Shown: positions 1-6,444, numbered from the stretch's first letter. The stretch is 8,160 nucleotides of DNA from Thermoleophilia bacterium (GCA_025964465.1 JAOPYS010000143.1:1-8160); one strand, 5' to 3'. Notes: generated by a model not told the origin, from the sequence alone. Translations and numbers: made by a program.

Positions 1-1954
1 GGTGCGCGGCGGCCACGGAGGCGGCGATCGAATCGGGGACCCGTTCGACCGTGAGGCCGCGACCGGCGGCGAGCGCCACGGACGGCGCGGCCTCGGACGC
101 GAGGCGCACCGCGGCGGGTGCGACGACGACCTCGCCGAGGCGGCGGGTGCGCAGGGGCGCATCGGGCTGCAGGCGTCGCAGCTCGCTCCACGCGGGCGAC
201 GGTGCGAGGTGCCCGCCGTCGGCCCCGGCCGCCTGGCGCACGACGCGGATCGTGCGGCGCGCGCGGGTGACGGCGACGTGCAGCAGGTCGCGACTCGCGG
301 CCGGTGCCTCGGCCTCGTCGTCGACCCGCGCGCGGAAGCCGGCCAGGTGCATGCCGCGCAGCACCACGGCGTCGAAGGCGACGCTGCGCAGGTCGTCGAT
401 GGATGCGATGACCACCGCGCCCGTGTCGGACCGGTCGGGCACGGTCAGGGGGAAGGCCTCGACCGCGTCGCGCACGTCGCGGACGGTGACGTGCTGCGCG
501 CCGCCGGCCGCGACGACGAGCCCCTCGACGAGCGCCGAGAGCCCGCGCAGCAGGTCGAGCTCGCCGAGGTCGCTCGGCAGCAGGGTGGCGAGCACGTCGC
601 GCACGAGCCGCGGCGCGTCGGGCGTCGAGGCGCCGTGGTCGAGGAGCGCCGTGACCTCGGCCGGCAGCACGCGCGCGAGGGCCCGACGCCGCGTGGGATC
701 GCCGGGCGCGTGCCGCGCCGCCCGCAGCGCGAGCTCGGCCGCGTCGAGACGATCGACGTCGAGCCCGAAGACCGGTGCGCGCAACGACGCTGCGATGCGC
801 AGCGCATCGCGCTCCACCACGGCGTCGAGCAGGCCGTGCACCGCGCGGCCCGCCGGCACGTCGACCGCTCGGCGATGCGCCTGCAGGCGCGCCGGGATGC
901 CCGCGCGCTCGAACGCGGCGAGCACGAGGTGACCGTCCGCGGCGGCGTCGGCGCTCGCCACGACGACGTCGTCCCACCCGAAGCCGCGGCTGCCGAGCAG
1001 GGCCACCTCGCGAACGACCTCCTCCGCCTCCTGCAGCGGCCCGCAGCAGTCGACGAACGCCACGGCGGCCGGCGCCGTGATGCGCGGCCGTGCCCCGGGC
1101 GCAGGCGACGGCGACGGCGAATCCTCGAACAGCTCCTCCCCCAGCCAGCCCAGCACGGGGTCCGCGGCCGGTACCGGGTCGAGCTCCTCGATGAACGCGC
1201 CCTGGCTGCGCCACCGGTCGCGCAGCTCGGCCGCCCGCTCGTGCACGCGGCGCCCGGGTCGCCAGGCGAGCGCGACGGTGACGGGCACGTGCACCGCGAG
1301 CCGCTCGAGCAGGTCGATCCGACCGGACGCGAGCGCCTCGAACCCGTAGACCACGACCGCACCCACGCCCGGGCGGCCGCCGCGCAGCGCGCTCGCTGCT
1401 CGGCGCTGGAACCACGCGTCGTCGCGCAGGCGCCGTTCGCCGAGCAGCGCCGCGACCCGCTCCTCGAGCGCGCGCCAGTCGGCGACGTCGCCGCCGGGCA
1501 GCTCGCCCTCGACCCGCACGAGCTCCTCGCCGCCCCACACCCGCGCGCGGCGAAGCGCGTCCACGTGCTGGCGCGCCGTGTCGACGAAGCCCGACCAGCG
1601 GGCGGCCGCGGCGAACGCCGGAACGTCCCGCAATGCGTCGCGCACCACGATGCGCTCCATCGCGCGGTCGGTGCGACGTACGGGCGGCGACCCCGCGACC
1701 CGCGCGACCAGCTGCTCGAAGGTGCCGACCTCGACACCGAGCAGCACGCCGCCCTCGCCCGCCGCCAGCTCGCGCAGGAAGCGCGCGCGGTCGACCGCAC
1801 CGGGGACGCACAGGAAGGCGTCGACCCCCGTCGCGGCCGCCGCGCGCAGCACTTCCACGGCGCGGCCCGCCTTGCCGGCGCCCGGTGGACCGAGGATGAC
1901 GTGAAGACCCATCCTCGACATGGTGACGAGGCGGTCCGACGCAGTCGGTGTCAT
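1..1954 (-). CDS. AddB/RexB-like SF1 helicase-nuclease family protein (3' end outside window)
   Basis: Found by reading the minus strand; the frame is open from an ATG at 1954 to the left edge, so about 651 N-terminal residues are visible. A P-loop-like GPPGAGKA lies at residues 22-29, with Ala after the Lys where Walker A needs Ser/Thr. VVVYGFEAL (200-208) sits where AddB-type proteins have their degenerate motif II, with no DE pair. FDAVVLRGM (about 527-535) followed by HVAVTRAR (559-566) matches SF1 motifs V/VI. AddB/RexB homologues are the non-motor nuclease/scaffold subunits of RecBCD-like enzymes that resect double-strand breaks; their PD-(D/E)XK nuclease and cysteine cluster lie at the C-terminus, here off-window. 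The segment before motif VI, usually longer and containing an FP and a DEER-like stretch, looks shortened. In-frame ATGs at 1921 and 1912 are alternative starts; 1954 has only a distant GGAG upstream. The RQC-like gene lies 22 bp upstream. The family call is firm; exact subfamily and nuclease activity are not. Confidence 0.8.
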   Translation of the reverse strand, partial: MTPTASDRLVTMSRMGLHVILGPPGAGKAGRAVEVLRAAAATGVDAFLCVPGAVDRARFLRELAAGEGGVLLGVEVGTFEQLVARVAGSPPVRRTDRAMERIVVRDALRDVPAFAAAARWSGFVDTARQHVDALRRARVWGGEELVRVEGELPGGDVADWRALEERVAALLGERRLRDDAWFQRRAASALRGGRPGVGAVVVYGFEALASGRIDLLERLAVHVPVTVALAWRPGRRVHERAAELRDRWRSQGAFIEELDPVPAADPVLGWLGEELFEDSPSPSPAPGARPRITAPAAVAFVDCCGPLQEAEEVVREVALLGSRGFGWDDVVVASADAAADGHLVLAAFERAGIPARLQAHRRAVDVPAGRAVHGLLDAVVERDALRIAASLRAPVFGLDVDRLDAAELALRAARHAPGDPTRRRALARVLPAEVTALLDHGASTPDAPRLVRDVLATLLPSDLGELDLLRGLSALVEGLVVAAGGAQHVTVRDVRDAVEAFPLTVPDRSDTGAVVIASIDDLRSVAFDAVVLRGMHLAGFRARVDDEAEAPAASRDLLHVAVTRARRTIRVVRQAAGADGGHLAPSPAWSELRRLQPDAPLRTRRLGEVVVAPAAVRLASEAAPSVALAAGRGLTVERVPDSIAASVAAAH

Positions 1955-1976
1955 CGAGCTACCGGCTCCGCCACCG

Positions 1977-2393
1977 TCACGGACGCTGCGGGCCCGCCTC
2001 GAGCGCCTCGAGCGTGCGATACCCCGCGCGGGTCAGCACCAGCACGGGACGCGGCCCCTTGGTCTGCGCCACCATGCGGCCTGCGATCAGCGCATCGACC
2101 AGGCGCGTGATCTCGCGCAGGGGCCAGTCGAGCTGGACCGCGTACCGTCCGAGCTCCACCGCCTCCTCGTCGTCTCGGTGCGGGACGGGGTACCCGCCGA
2201 CGAGCCGCGCGGCGCGCAGGCGCCCCATCTCGCCGGGGTGCTCGGCCACGAGGCGCAGCGTGGCGTGCGCCGCCGCCTCCGCCCCCACGTCGCGCATCGC
2301 GCCGCCCGACACGTCGCCGCCCGCACCCTCGATGCCCTCGTCGACCGGCCCGTCGAAGCCGCCCGCCACCGTTGCTGCCACCGTTGCCTGCAT
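1977..2393 (-). CDS. Small stand-alone RQC-like winged-helix protein
   Basis: This 138-residue protein has a Gly/Ala/Asp-rich, probably flexible N-terminus (1-42) and one compact domain at about 45-132. The domain resembles the RQC winged helix of RecQ helicases: HATLRLVAEHPGEMGRLRAA (helix, turn, then a segment like the GRTRLA stretch of RecQ), an REITRLVDALIAGRMV helix, and a closing PVLVLTRAGYRTLEAL wing strand and helix. RQC domains bind duplex DNA and help separate strands at ends and junctions. Here no helicase or zinc-binding part is present, so the protein could be a DNA-binding partner or a winged-helix transcription factor. The ATG at 2393 is chosen because GGAGGAGG precedes it by 5 nt; upstream in-frame codons lack this and read like non-coding sequence. 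The AddB-like gene starts 22 bp after the stop, which suggests co-transcription. Similarity was judged by eye. Confidence 0.75.
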   Translation of the reverse strand: MQATVAATVAGGFDGPVDEGIEGAGGDVSGGAMRDVGAEAAAHATLRLVAEHPGEMGRLRAARLVGGYPVPHRDDEEAVELGRYAVQLDWPLREITRLVDALIAGRMVAQTKGPRPVLVLTRAGYRTLEALEAGPQRP

Positions 2394-2398
2394 GTCCG

Positions 2399-2406
2399 CC
2401 TCCTCC
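2399..2406 (-). promoter_or_regulatory. Strong Shine-Dalgarno site of the RQC-like gene
   Basis: On the minus strand GGAGGAGG lies 5 nt before the ATG at 2393. This site decides the start codon, which trims a much longer open frame that continues upstream to 2768 over the divergent menorin-like gene. Confidence 0.75.
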
Positions 2407-2457
2407 ACCGAGGCGCCGTCCGGACGCCCCGCTTGTCTGTGGAGACCACGATCTCGC

Positions 2458-2481
2458 CGCGCGTGTGACGGAACACGCGCG
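2458..2481. promoter_or_regulatory. Perfect inverted repeat, candidate operator
   Basis: Arms CGCGCGTGT (2458-2466) and ACACGCGCG (2473-2481) are exact reverse complements around a 6-nt centre, GACGGA. No T-run follows on either strand, so a terminator is unlikely. The place, 65 bp upstream of one start and 97 bp upstream of the other, suits a repressor or activator site that could serve both divergent genes. It does not match the actinobacterial LexA box consensus (CGAAC-N4-GTTCG). Chance palindromes are common in GC-rich DNA, so the regulatory reading is inference. Confidence 0.4.
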
Positions 2482-2565
2482 CACTGTGCCGAAAGCGCGA
2501 CGACATCGTCACGGAACTCGAACGCGCGCTCCTCGGGGGCGTGCCGAGTCCGGCGCCCCCTGTGC

Positions 2566-2571
2566 CACAAT
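2566..2571 (+). promoter_or_regulatory. Possible -10 element for leaderless transcript of menorin-like gene
   Basis: CACAAT ends 6 nt before the ATG at 2578. That would put the transcription start at or within a base of the A of the start codon. No Shine-Dalgarno sequence precedes this ATG, which fits leaderless translation, common in actinobacteria. No -35 match was found, so this rests on spacing and the hexamer only. Confidence 0.4.
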
Positions 2572-2577
2572 CCGCAG

Positions 2578-3408
2578 ATGCGGTTCGAGCCGGACACCCC
2601 CACCCTCGTCGACCCAACGGTGCCGGGGCCCGACCTGCCGCCCGTCAGGCCGCCCAACGACCGCCTGCCGTGGCCGCCACCGTCGCTCGACGGCCTGGTG
2701 CAGGCGGCGGTCGACGCCGATCCCGCGTGGCGCTCGACACCCGGCGCGCACCCATCGACCTTCGTCAACGCCCACTACACGAACACGCGCACGCAGCTGG
2801 CATGGGCGCTGACCCACCACTACAACACGTTCGAGGGCGACGTCCGGATGCGAGACGGCGTGCCCGTCATGCAGCACGACGCGACGTCCGAACGCGACCT
2901 GACCTTCGAGCAGTGGGCCCTCGTCGGGGCGCGTTCGCACCGGCACCTGCGCGTCGACCTGAAGGAGGGCGAGGCGACGGCCCCCGTCGAGGCGATCCTC
3001 GCCCGACTCGGTGTCGACGACGGGCTCGTGACGTTCAACGTCGGCGTGCTGTCGCCCTGGTCGGCGGCGAACCAGTCGATCGAGGCGGTCCGGGCACTCA
3101 AGGCTCGTCACCCACGCTCGTGGTTCTCCATCAACCTCGCGCTCCCGTTCGGGCCCGTGTACGAGCACGCGCGCCTCGCCGCGCGGCTCATCGGGGGCGA
3201 TCGCCTCGGCACCACCGTGCTCGCCGGGGTCGTGACCGCGCGCGACGCCGAGCACCTGCGGCGCTCGTTCGCCTACCTCAACGCGTGGAACATCCCGTTC
3301 GCCGGCGACATCGACATCCCGAGCGAGACCGCGCGCCTGCGGGCCATCGGCGTGAACGGGATGATCGACCTGCGTCGACGCGACGATCCGCTCGCCGACG
3401 ACGACTGA
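2578..3408 (+). CDS. Menorin/FAM151-like phosphodiesterase-superfamily protein
   Basis: This 276-residue protein has no signal peptide or membrane segment, so it is probably cytoplasmic. After a Pro-rich N-terminus (1-35) the core starts with NAHYTNT (64-70), then FEGDVRMRDG (85-94), MQHDAT (98-103), DLTFEQW (107-113) and LRVDLKE (124-130). This order matches the menorin/FAM151 (DUF2181) family, a relative of glycerophosphodiester phosphodiesterases built on a TIM barrel. H66, E86, D88, H100 and K129 are the likely metal and catalytic positions by analogy with GDPD enzymes. Later strands include SWFSINLALP (181-190) and GVNGMIDLR (258-266). Substrate is unknown; the bacterial members are poorly studied. 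The ATG was chosen because the Pro-rich start and homology follow it and the region before reads as intergenic. It converges on the ferredoxin gene with 15 bp between stops. Confidence 0.75.
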   Translation: MRFEPDTPTLVDPTVPGPDLPPVRPPNDRLPWPPPSLDGLVQAAVDADPAWRSTPGAHPSTFVNAHYTNTRTQLAWALTHHYNTFEGDVRMRDGVPVMQHDATSERDLTFEQWALVGARSHRHLRVDLKEGEATAPVEAILARLGVDDGLVTFNVGVLSPWSAANQSIEAVRALKARHPRSWFSINLALPFGPVYEHARLAARLIGGDRLGTTVLAGVVTARDAEHLRRSFAYLNAWNIPFAGDIDIPSETARLRAIGVNGMIDLRRRDDPLADDD

Positions 3409-3423
3409 GCGCCGCTGCGCAGG

Positions 3424-3657
<234 letters not shown>

Positions 3658-3667
3658 AGTGCGCCCA

Positions 3668-4039
3668 TCATGGCATGGGATCCGGCGACGCGGAAGAGTG
3701 GCGAGCCCGAGCCCGCTGCACCTGTGCGGCGAGTGAACGGACCACCGCGCCCCGCGGGGCCACGAGGTCCGCGTGCTCGCGCGCGGCATCCAGCGCCGCC
3801 ACGTGCACGTGCGGGGCGAACGCCACGATCCCGCCCGATCGCGGCGCACCGGGCTCGCGCAGGCGCCGCGGCAGGTCGGCGAAGGCCGTCAGGTCGACCA
3901 CCACGACCGCGTCCGGCTCCACCTGGAGCGCCGCGAGCAGCCGCTCCGCGCTCGAGCACGTGCGCACGTCGAGGCCCGCGGTGCCCTCGAGGCGACTGGC
4001 GGTCATGAGGTCGCGGCAGGCGAGCAGGACGATCGTCAC
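3668..4039 (-). CDS. Degenerate response-regulator receiver-like protein
   Basis: This 123-residue protein has the alternating strand/helix pattern of a CheY-like receiver: strand 1 TIVLLAC (2-8), helix SSAERLLAALQ (29-39), strand 3 AVVVVDL (44-50) with D49 at the phospho-acceptor place, strand 4 GGIVAFAPHV (69-78), and DLVAPRG (91-97) at strand 5. The acidic pair normally after strand 1 is absent (ACRD), the Ser/Thr after strand 4 is replaced by Ala/Pro, and the strand-5 Lys is missing. It therefore probably works as a non-phosphorylated pseudo-receiver. There is no output domain; the last 15 residues are a disordered Arg/Ser/Pro tail. The start is GTG at 4039: an in-frame stop lies just upstream and the -10-like hexamer fits a leaderless message. 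ATG at codon 12 would cut strand 1. It is probably a regulatory or scaffold protein; the partner is unknown. The ferredoxin gene follows 10 bp downstream. Confidence 0.7.
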   Translation of the reverse strand: MTIVLLACRDLMTASRLEGTAGLDVRTCSSAERLLAALQVEPDAVVVVDLTAFADLPRRLREPGAPRSGGIVAFAPHVHVAALDAAREHADLVAPRGAVVRSLAAQVQRARARHSSASPDPMP

Positions 4040-4045
4040 TCCTCC

Positions 4046-4051
4046 ACGCTA
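4046..4051 (-). promoter_or_regulatory. Possible -10 element for leaderless receiver-like gene
   Basis: On the minus strand TAGCGT fits the actinobacterial TAnnnT -10 pattern and is followed by exactly 6 nt (GGAGGA) and then the GTG at 4039. The GGAGGA looks like a Shine-Dalgarno sequence but abuts the start codon, too close for normal use. A leaderless transcript starting at the GTG would resolve this. No -35 match was found. Confidence 0.4.
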
Positions 4052-4060
4052 CCCATCCGC

Positions 4061-4075
4061 GCGTGCCCCGCACGC
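4061..4075. repeat. Short perfect inverted repeat in divergent promoter region
   Basis: GCGTGC and GCACGC are exact reverse complements separated by CCC. It sits between the divergent receiver-like and DUF916-like genes, about 10 bp upstream of the TAGCGT hexamer on the minus strand. It could be an operator half or a small hairpin; at 6 bp it may be chance. Confidence 0.3.
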
Positions 4076-4107
4076 TCCGGTACGTGAACGACTGCAGCGG
4101 TACGGGT

Positions 4108-4113
4108 AAGGGA
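4108..4113 (+). promoter_or_regulatory. Shine-Dalgarno site of DUF916-like gene
   Basis: AAGGGA lies 5 nt before the GTG at 4119 and supports this GTG over the in-frame ATG at codon 12 (4152), which has no comparable site. Confidence 0.5.
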
Positions 4114-4118
4114 CCCGG

Positions 4119-5300
4119 GTGAACCGAACCCCGCGCCGCCTCCGCTCCGTCATGCCGCCCCTCGCCGCGGTCGCGCTCGCCGCATGGGCCGCGCTGTCGA
4201 TGGCCACGGCCCCGGCAACGGCCTTCACGGTGCAGGACCGCGGCACGGCCGGCCTGGACGGCAAGGTCGTGATGAGCCCCGCCGCCGAGCGCATCGAGAC
4301 GGTCGAGCCGGGCGCGGGCGAGCAGATCTCCCCCGGGTCGGTCGTCCACCGCTCCGTCATCATCCACAACCGCACCAAGGCGGCCATCGACTTCGACCTC
4401 GACGTCGCGCAGGTCGTCGGGTCGACGGCGGACCTCATCGTCGAGGTGCGCCACGGCGTGCACGAGGGCGCAGCGGCCTGGGTGACGCTCGAGAAGACGA
4501 GCTTCCGCCTCAAGCCCGGCCAGCAGGGCACGGTGGGCGTCACCATCAAGATCCCCCAGGGCATCAAGCCGGGCTCCAAGCCGTTCGCGGTCACGGCCAC
4601 CCAGCGCGGCGGCGCGGTGCAGACCCAGGGCGCGGGCATCGCACCGCAGTTCAAGCAGGTCGGCATCTTCATCCTCGAGCTGCCGGGCGACGCGCCGATC
4701 AACGGCAAGCTGACCAAGGCGTCGATCACGAGCGCGCAGAAGAACCTGCAGGCCGCGCGCGACAACGAGAAGACCCCGTCCAACTCGCGGCTGTACGTGA
4801 GCCCGCACTGGACCGACACGCACCGCCTCACGCTCTCCACCGAGTACCAGAACAAGGGTGAGCGACTCCTCACCCCGTCCGGCAAGGTCGTCATCCGCGA
4901 CATCTTCGGGCGCGTGGCGGGGCGCTACGACATCAAGCAGTTCACGGTCTACCCCGACGGCGAGTCGGCGGGCACGGTGGAGCTGAAGGGCCTGCCGTCG
5001 CTCGGGGTGTTCACCGCGCGCGTGGAGCTGGAGAGCGAGGCGGCCGGCAAGCAGACGACGACGCTGCCGCGCTTCGTGATGGTGCCGAAGTGGTTCCTGC
5101 TGGCCGCTGCCGCGTTCATCCTCTACGGCCTCTACCGCCTGCTGCGCTGGCAGCTGCGACGGCGCCGCGAGTGGAAGCGCTACCTCGCCGAGGAGGAGGC
5201 GCGGCCGGAGGGCGGCGCATCCGGCGATGGAGCGTGGGACGGCTCCGACGGTGATGGCGAGGCCTGGGAGTACGAGGATGACGAGGCCGAGCGGGCCTGA
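4119..5300 (+). CDS. DUF916-like (WxL-interacting-like) exported membrane-anchored protein
   Basis: This 393-residue protein has a Sec signal peptide (Arg-rich 1-10, hydrophobic 13-31, probable cleavage after ATA at about 35), an extracellular part, a single membrane helix at about 325-342, then RRRR and an acidic cytoplasmic tail (358-393). Residues about 64-190 match the DUF916 type, the peptidoglycan-binding domain of WxL-interacting proteins: SPGSVVHRSVIIHNRT (71-86), IVEVRHGVHEGAAAW (107-121), FRLKPGQQGTVGVTIKIP (129-146) and GIFILELPG (182-190). A second Ig-like region with YQNKGERLLTPSGKVVIRD follows. In Firmicutes such proteins anchor WxL surface complexes; no WxL protein is visible here, so the role is probably envelope-linked, in an unknown complex. 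The start is GTG, preceded by AAGGGA. The gene converges on the CcmH-like gene and overlaps it by 121 bp, covering residues 354-393. It is divergent from the receiver-like gene (79 bp apart). Confidence 0.85.
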   Translation: MNRTPRRLRSVMPPLAAVALAAWAALSMATAPATAFTVQDRGTAGLDGKVVMSPAAERIETVEPGAGEQISPGSVVHRSVIIHNRTKAAIDFDLDVAQVVGSTADLIVEVRHGVHEGAAAWVTLEKTSFRLKPGQQGTVGVTIKIPQGIKPGSKPFAVTATQRGGAVQTQGAGIAPQFKQVGIFILELPGDAPINGKLTKASITSAQKNLQAARDNEKTPSNSRLYVSPHWTDTHRLTLSTEYQNKGERLLTPSGKVVIRDIFGRVAGRYDIKQFTVYPDGESAGTVELKGLPSLGVFTARVELESEAAGKQTTTLPRFVMVPKWFLLAAAAFILYGLYRLLRWQLRRRREWKRYLAEEEARPEGGASGDGAWDGSDGDGEAWEYEDDEAERA

Positions 5301-5806
5301 TCGGCCGCGAGCTGCGGCGCGCCTGCGCGCCACCGCCGCACGAGCACGAACCCACCGAGCACGGCGATGATCGCGACGATGCCCGGGAAGATCCATGCCA
5401 CCAGCCCGAGGCCGTCGGCGCGTGGCTCGGCGAGGATCGACTCGTCGCCGTCGTACTCGCGCACCAGCCCGTCGCGGATCTCGTCGGCCGTCCACCCCGC
5501 CGCGACGGCGGTCGAGACGTAGGTGCGCATCCGCTCGGCCGCCGGGGCGGTCGACTGGTCGAGCGTGGTGTCGCAGGAGGGGCACATCACCGTCCGCGAC
5601 ACCTCCTCCACCGTGGTGCGGGGCGTGTCGCGGCGCTGCTCCAGGCGCGGCCCCGGGAGCGGCGCGCCACTGTTGGCGGCGGGCGCGTCGGGGGTCGATG
5701 CGGCGTGCGCGTCGACCGAGCCGATCGTGAACGCCACCGCGAAGGCCCACGCTGCGATGGTGGCGAGCACCACACCGCGGAGGATGACGCGGCGACCGCC
5801 GGTCAC
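5180..5806 (-). CDS. ccmH: CcmH-like cytochrome c maturation protein
   Basis: This 208-residue protein has an N-terminal hydrophobic segment (about 10-27, possible signal peptide ending near AHA at 33-35) and the CcmH/NrfF domain (about 64-130). That domain has MCPSC (74-78, redox cysteines C75 and C78), TLDQSTAPAAERMRTYV, GWTADEIRDGLVREY and DESILAEP. A second membrane helix lies at about 134-156. In cytochrome c system I, CcmH reduces or holds the apocytochrome CXXC cysteines before haem attachment by CcmF. The usual LRC-x-x-C motif is here MCPSC. The last 40 residues are a Ser/Pro-rich tail not typical of the family, encoded entirely opposite the 3' end of the DUF916-like gene. The GTG start overlaps the thioredoxin gene's TGA (GTGA, 4 nt), so translation is likely coupled. 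No CcmF gene is in the window. Confidence 0.88.
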   Translation of the reverse strand: MTGGRRVILRGVVLATIAAWAFAVAFTIGSVDAHAASTPDAPAANSGAPLPGPRLEQRRDTPRTTVEEVSRTVMCPSCDTTLDQSTAPAAERMRTYVSTAVAAGWTADEIRDGLVREYDGDESILAEPRADGLGLVAWIFPGIVAIIAVLGGFVLVRRWRAGAPQLAADQARSASSSSYSQASPSPSEPSHAPSPDAPPSGRASSSAR

Positions 5807-6444
5807 GACCGGTGTTCCTTGAGCTCGTGGTCGAGCAGGCCGCGCAGGGTCTCGTCGTCGATCGGCCCGTTGACGTAGCTGCTGATGCGCCCGTCGGTGC
5901 CGACCACGAAGGTCTCGGGGAAACCGCTGACGCCCCAGGCATCCTCGTCGGCGCGGTCGCCGCGCAGCAGGACGAGGTCCTCGTCGAGGTGGTGGCGGTT
6001 GGCGAACTCGCGTGCGTCGCGCTTGAGGTCCTTGCTGCCGGCGTCCATGCCGACCACGGTGACGCGACCGCGGTAGTCGTGCGCCACGTCGCGCAGGACG
6101 GGGGCCTCGTCCTCGCAGGGCCCGCACCACGACGCCCACCAGTTGACGACCATGACCTGCGCGCCGCGGGCCGTGCGCGACTGGCTGTCGCCGTCGGCGC
6201 GGTACCACGACGGCACGCCCGCCGAGTGGTTCGCGTGCAGCGTGCGCGTCGACAGCGCGGGAGCGTCTGGGCGCTTCCCGGCGATGATCGCGTTGGAGAG
6301 GTTGGCGCCCGCGCGATCGTGGTCGACGCGCAGCCAGACCCCGAGGACGAGCAGCACGAGCAGGACGCTGCAGCCCAGCCACGCAGCCGTCGACCAGCGT
6401 CCGTGCGTGGTCGGTGCGTCGAGGGCGGGGGCCTGGTCTTCCAT
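5803..6444 (-). CDS. TlpA/ResA/CcmG-like membrane-anchored thioredoxin
   Basis: This 213-residue protein has a cytoplasmic start, one membrane helix (about 20-38) and an extracytoplasmic thioredoxin fold. The active site is WCGPC at 106-110 in VVNWWASWCGPCEDEAPVL, a typical TlpA/DsbE context, and the cis-proline is in GFPETFV (P176). VTVVGMDAG (128-136) and the short helix after it match the insert of TlpA-type proteins. Such proteins reduce disulfides outside the membrane. With CcmH encoded directly downstream (4-nt overlap), reduction of apocytochrome c or of CcmH is the likely job; electrons would come from a CcdA/DsbD protein not seen here. The ATG at 6444 is preferred because it begins a normal N-terminus; the upstream GTG at 6510 would add a Gly/Pro/Arg-rich stretch overlapping the preceding gene's stop. 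The spermidine-synthase-like gene ends 49 bp upstream. Confidence 0.92.
   Translation of the reverse strand: MEDQAPALDAPTTHGRWSTAAWLGCSVLLVLLVLGVWLRVDHDRAGANLSNAIIAGKRPDAPALSTRTLHANHSAGVPSWYRADGDSQSRTARGAQVMVVNWWASWCGPCEDEAPVLRDVAHDYRGRVTVVGMDAGSKDLKRDAREFANRHHLDEDLVLLRGDRADEDAWGVSGFPETFVVGTDGRISSYVNGPIDDETLRGLLDHELKEHRS

Larger units (their letters stand above)
2394..2577. other. Divergent intergenic region (184 bp)
   Basis: This is the longest gene-free stretch in the window, between the starts of the RQC-like gene (minus) and the menorin-like gene (plus). It holds the Shine-Dalgarno site at 2399-2406, a 9-bp-arm inverted repeat at 2458-2481, a weaker 7-bp inverted repeat (2535-2541 with 2554-2560), and a -10-like hexamer at 2566-2571. 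No convincing -35 box was seen for either gene, and no -10 hexamer was found for the RQC-like gene. Confidence 0.6.

Noticed and set aside
2..2110. A 702-residue open frame on the plus strand, and a 451-residue minus frame at 445-1800
   Set aside because: Both are Arg/Ala/Gly-rich or His-rich with no domain pattern. The plus frame is the exact codon-for-codon complement of the AddB-like gene, which has clear motifs.
2535..2560. A 7-bp inverted repeat (GGGGGCG with CGCCCCC) upstream of the menorin-like gene
   Set aside because: The arms are nearly all G or C with a 12-nt loop, expected by chance at this base composition.
2394..2768. A longer N-terminus for the RQC-like protein, starting at 2768
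   Set aside because: It would overlap the divergent menorin-like gene by about 190 bp. The added sequence has no domain pattern, while a strong Shine-Dalgarno sequence marks the ATG at 2393.
3409..3423. A bidirectional terminator between the convergent menorin-like and ferredoxin genes
   Set aside because: The 15-bp gap holds only a 4-bp GCGC/GCGC repeat and no T-run on either strand.
4079..4107. A direct repeat GGTACG at two places 20 bp apart upstream of the DUF916-like gene
   Set aside because: The shared core is only 6 bp and was not found elsewhere, so an operator call is not supported.
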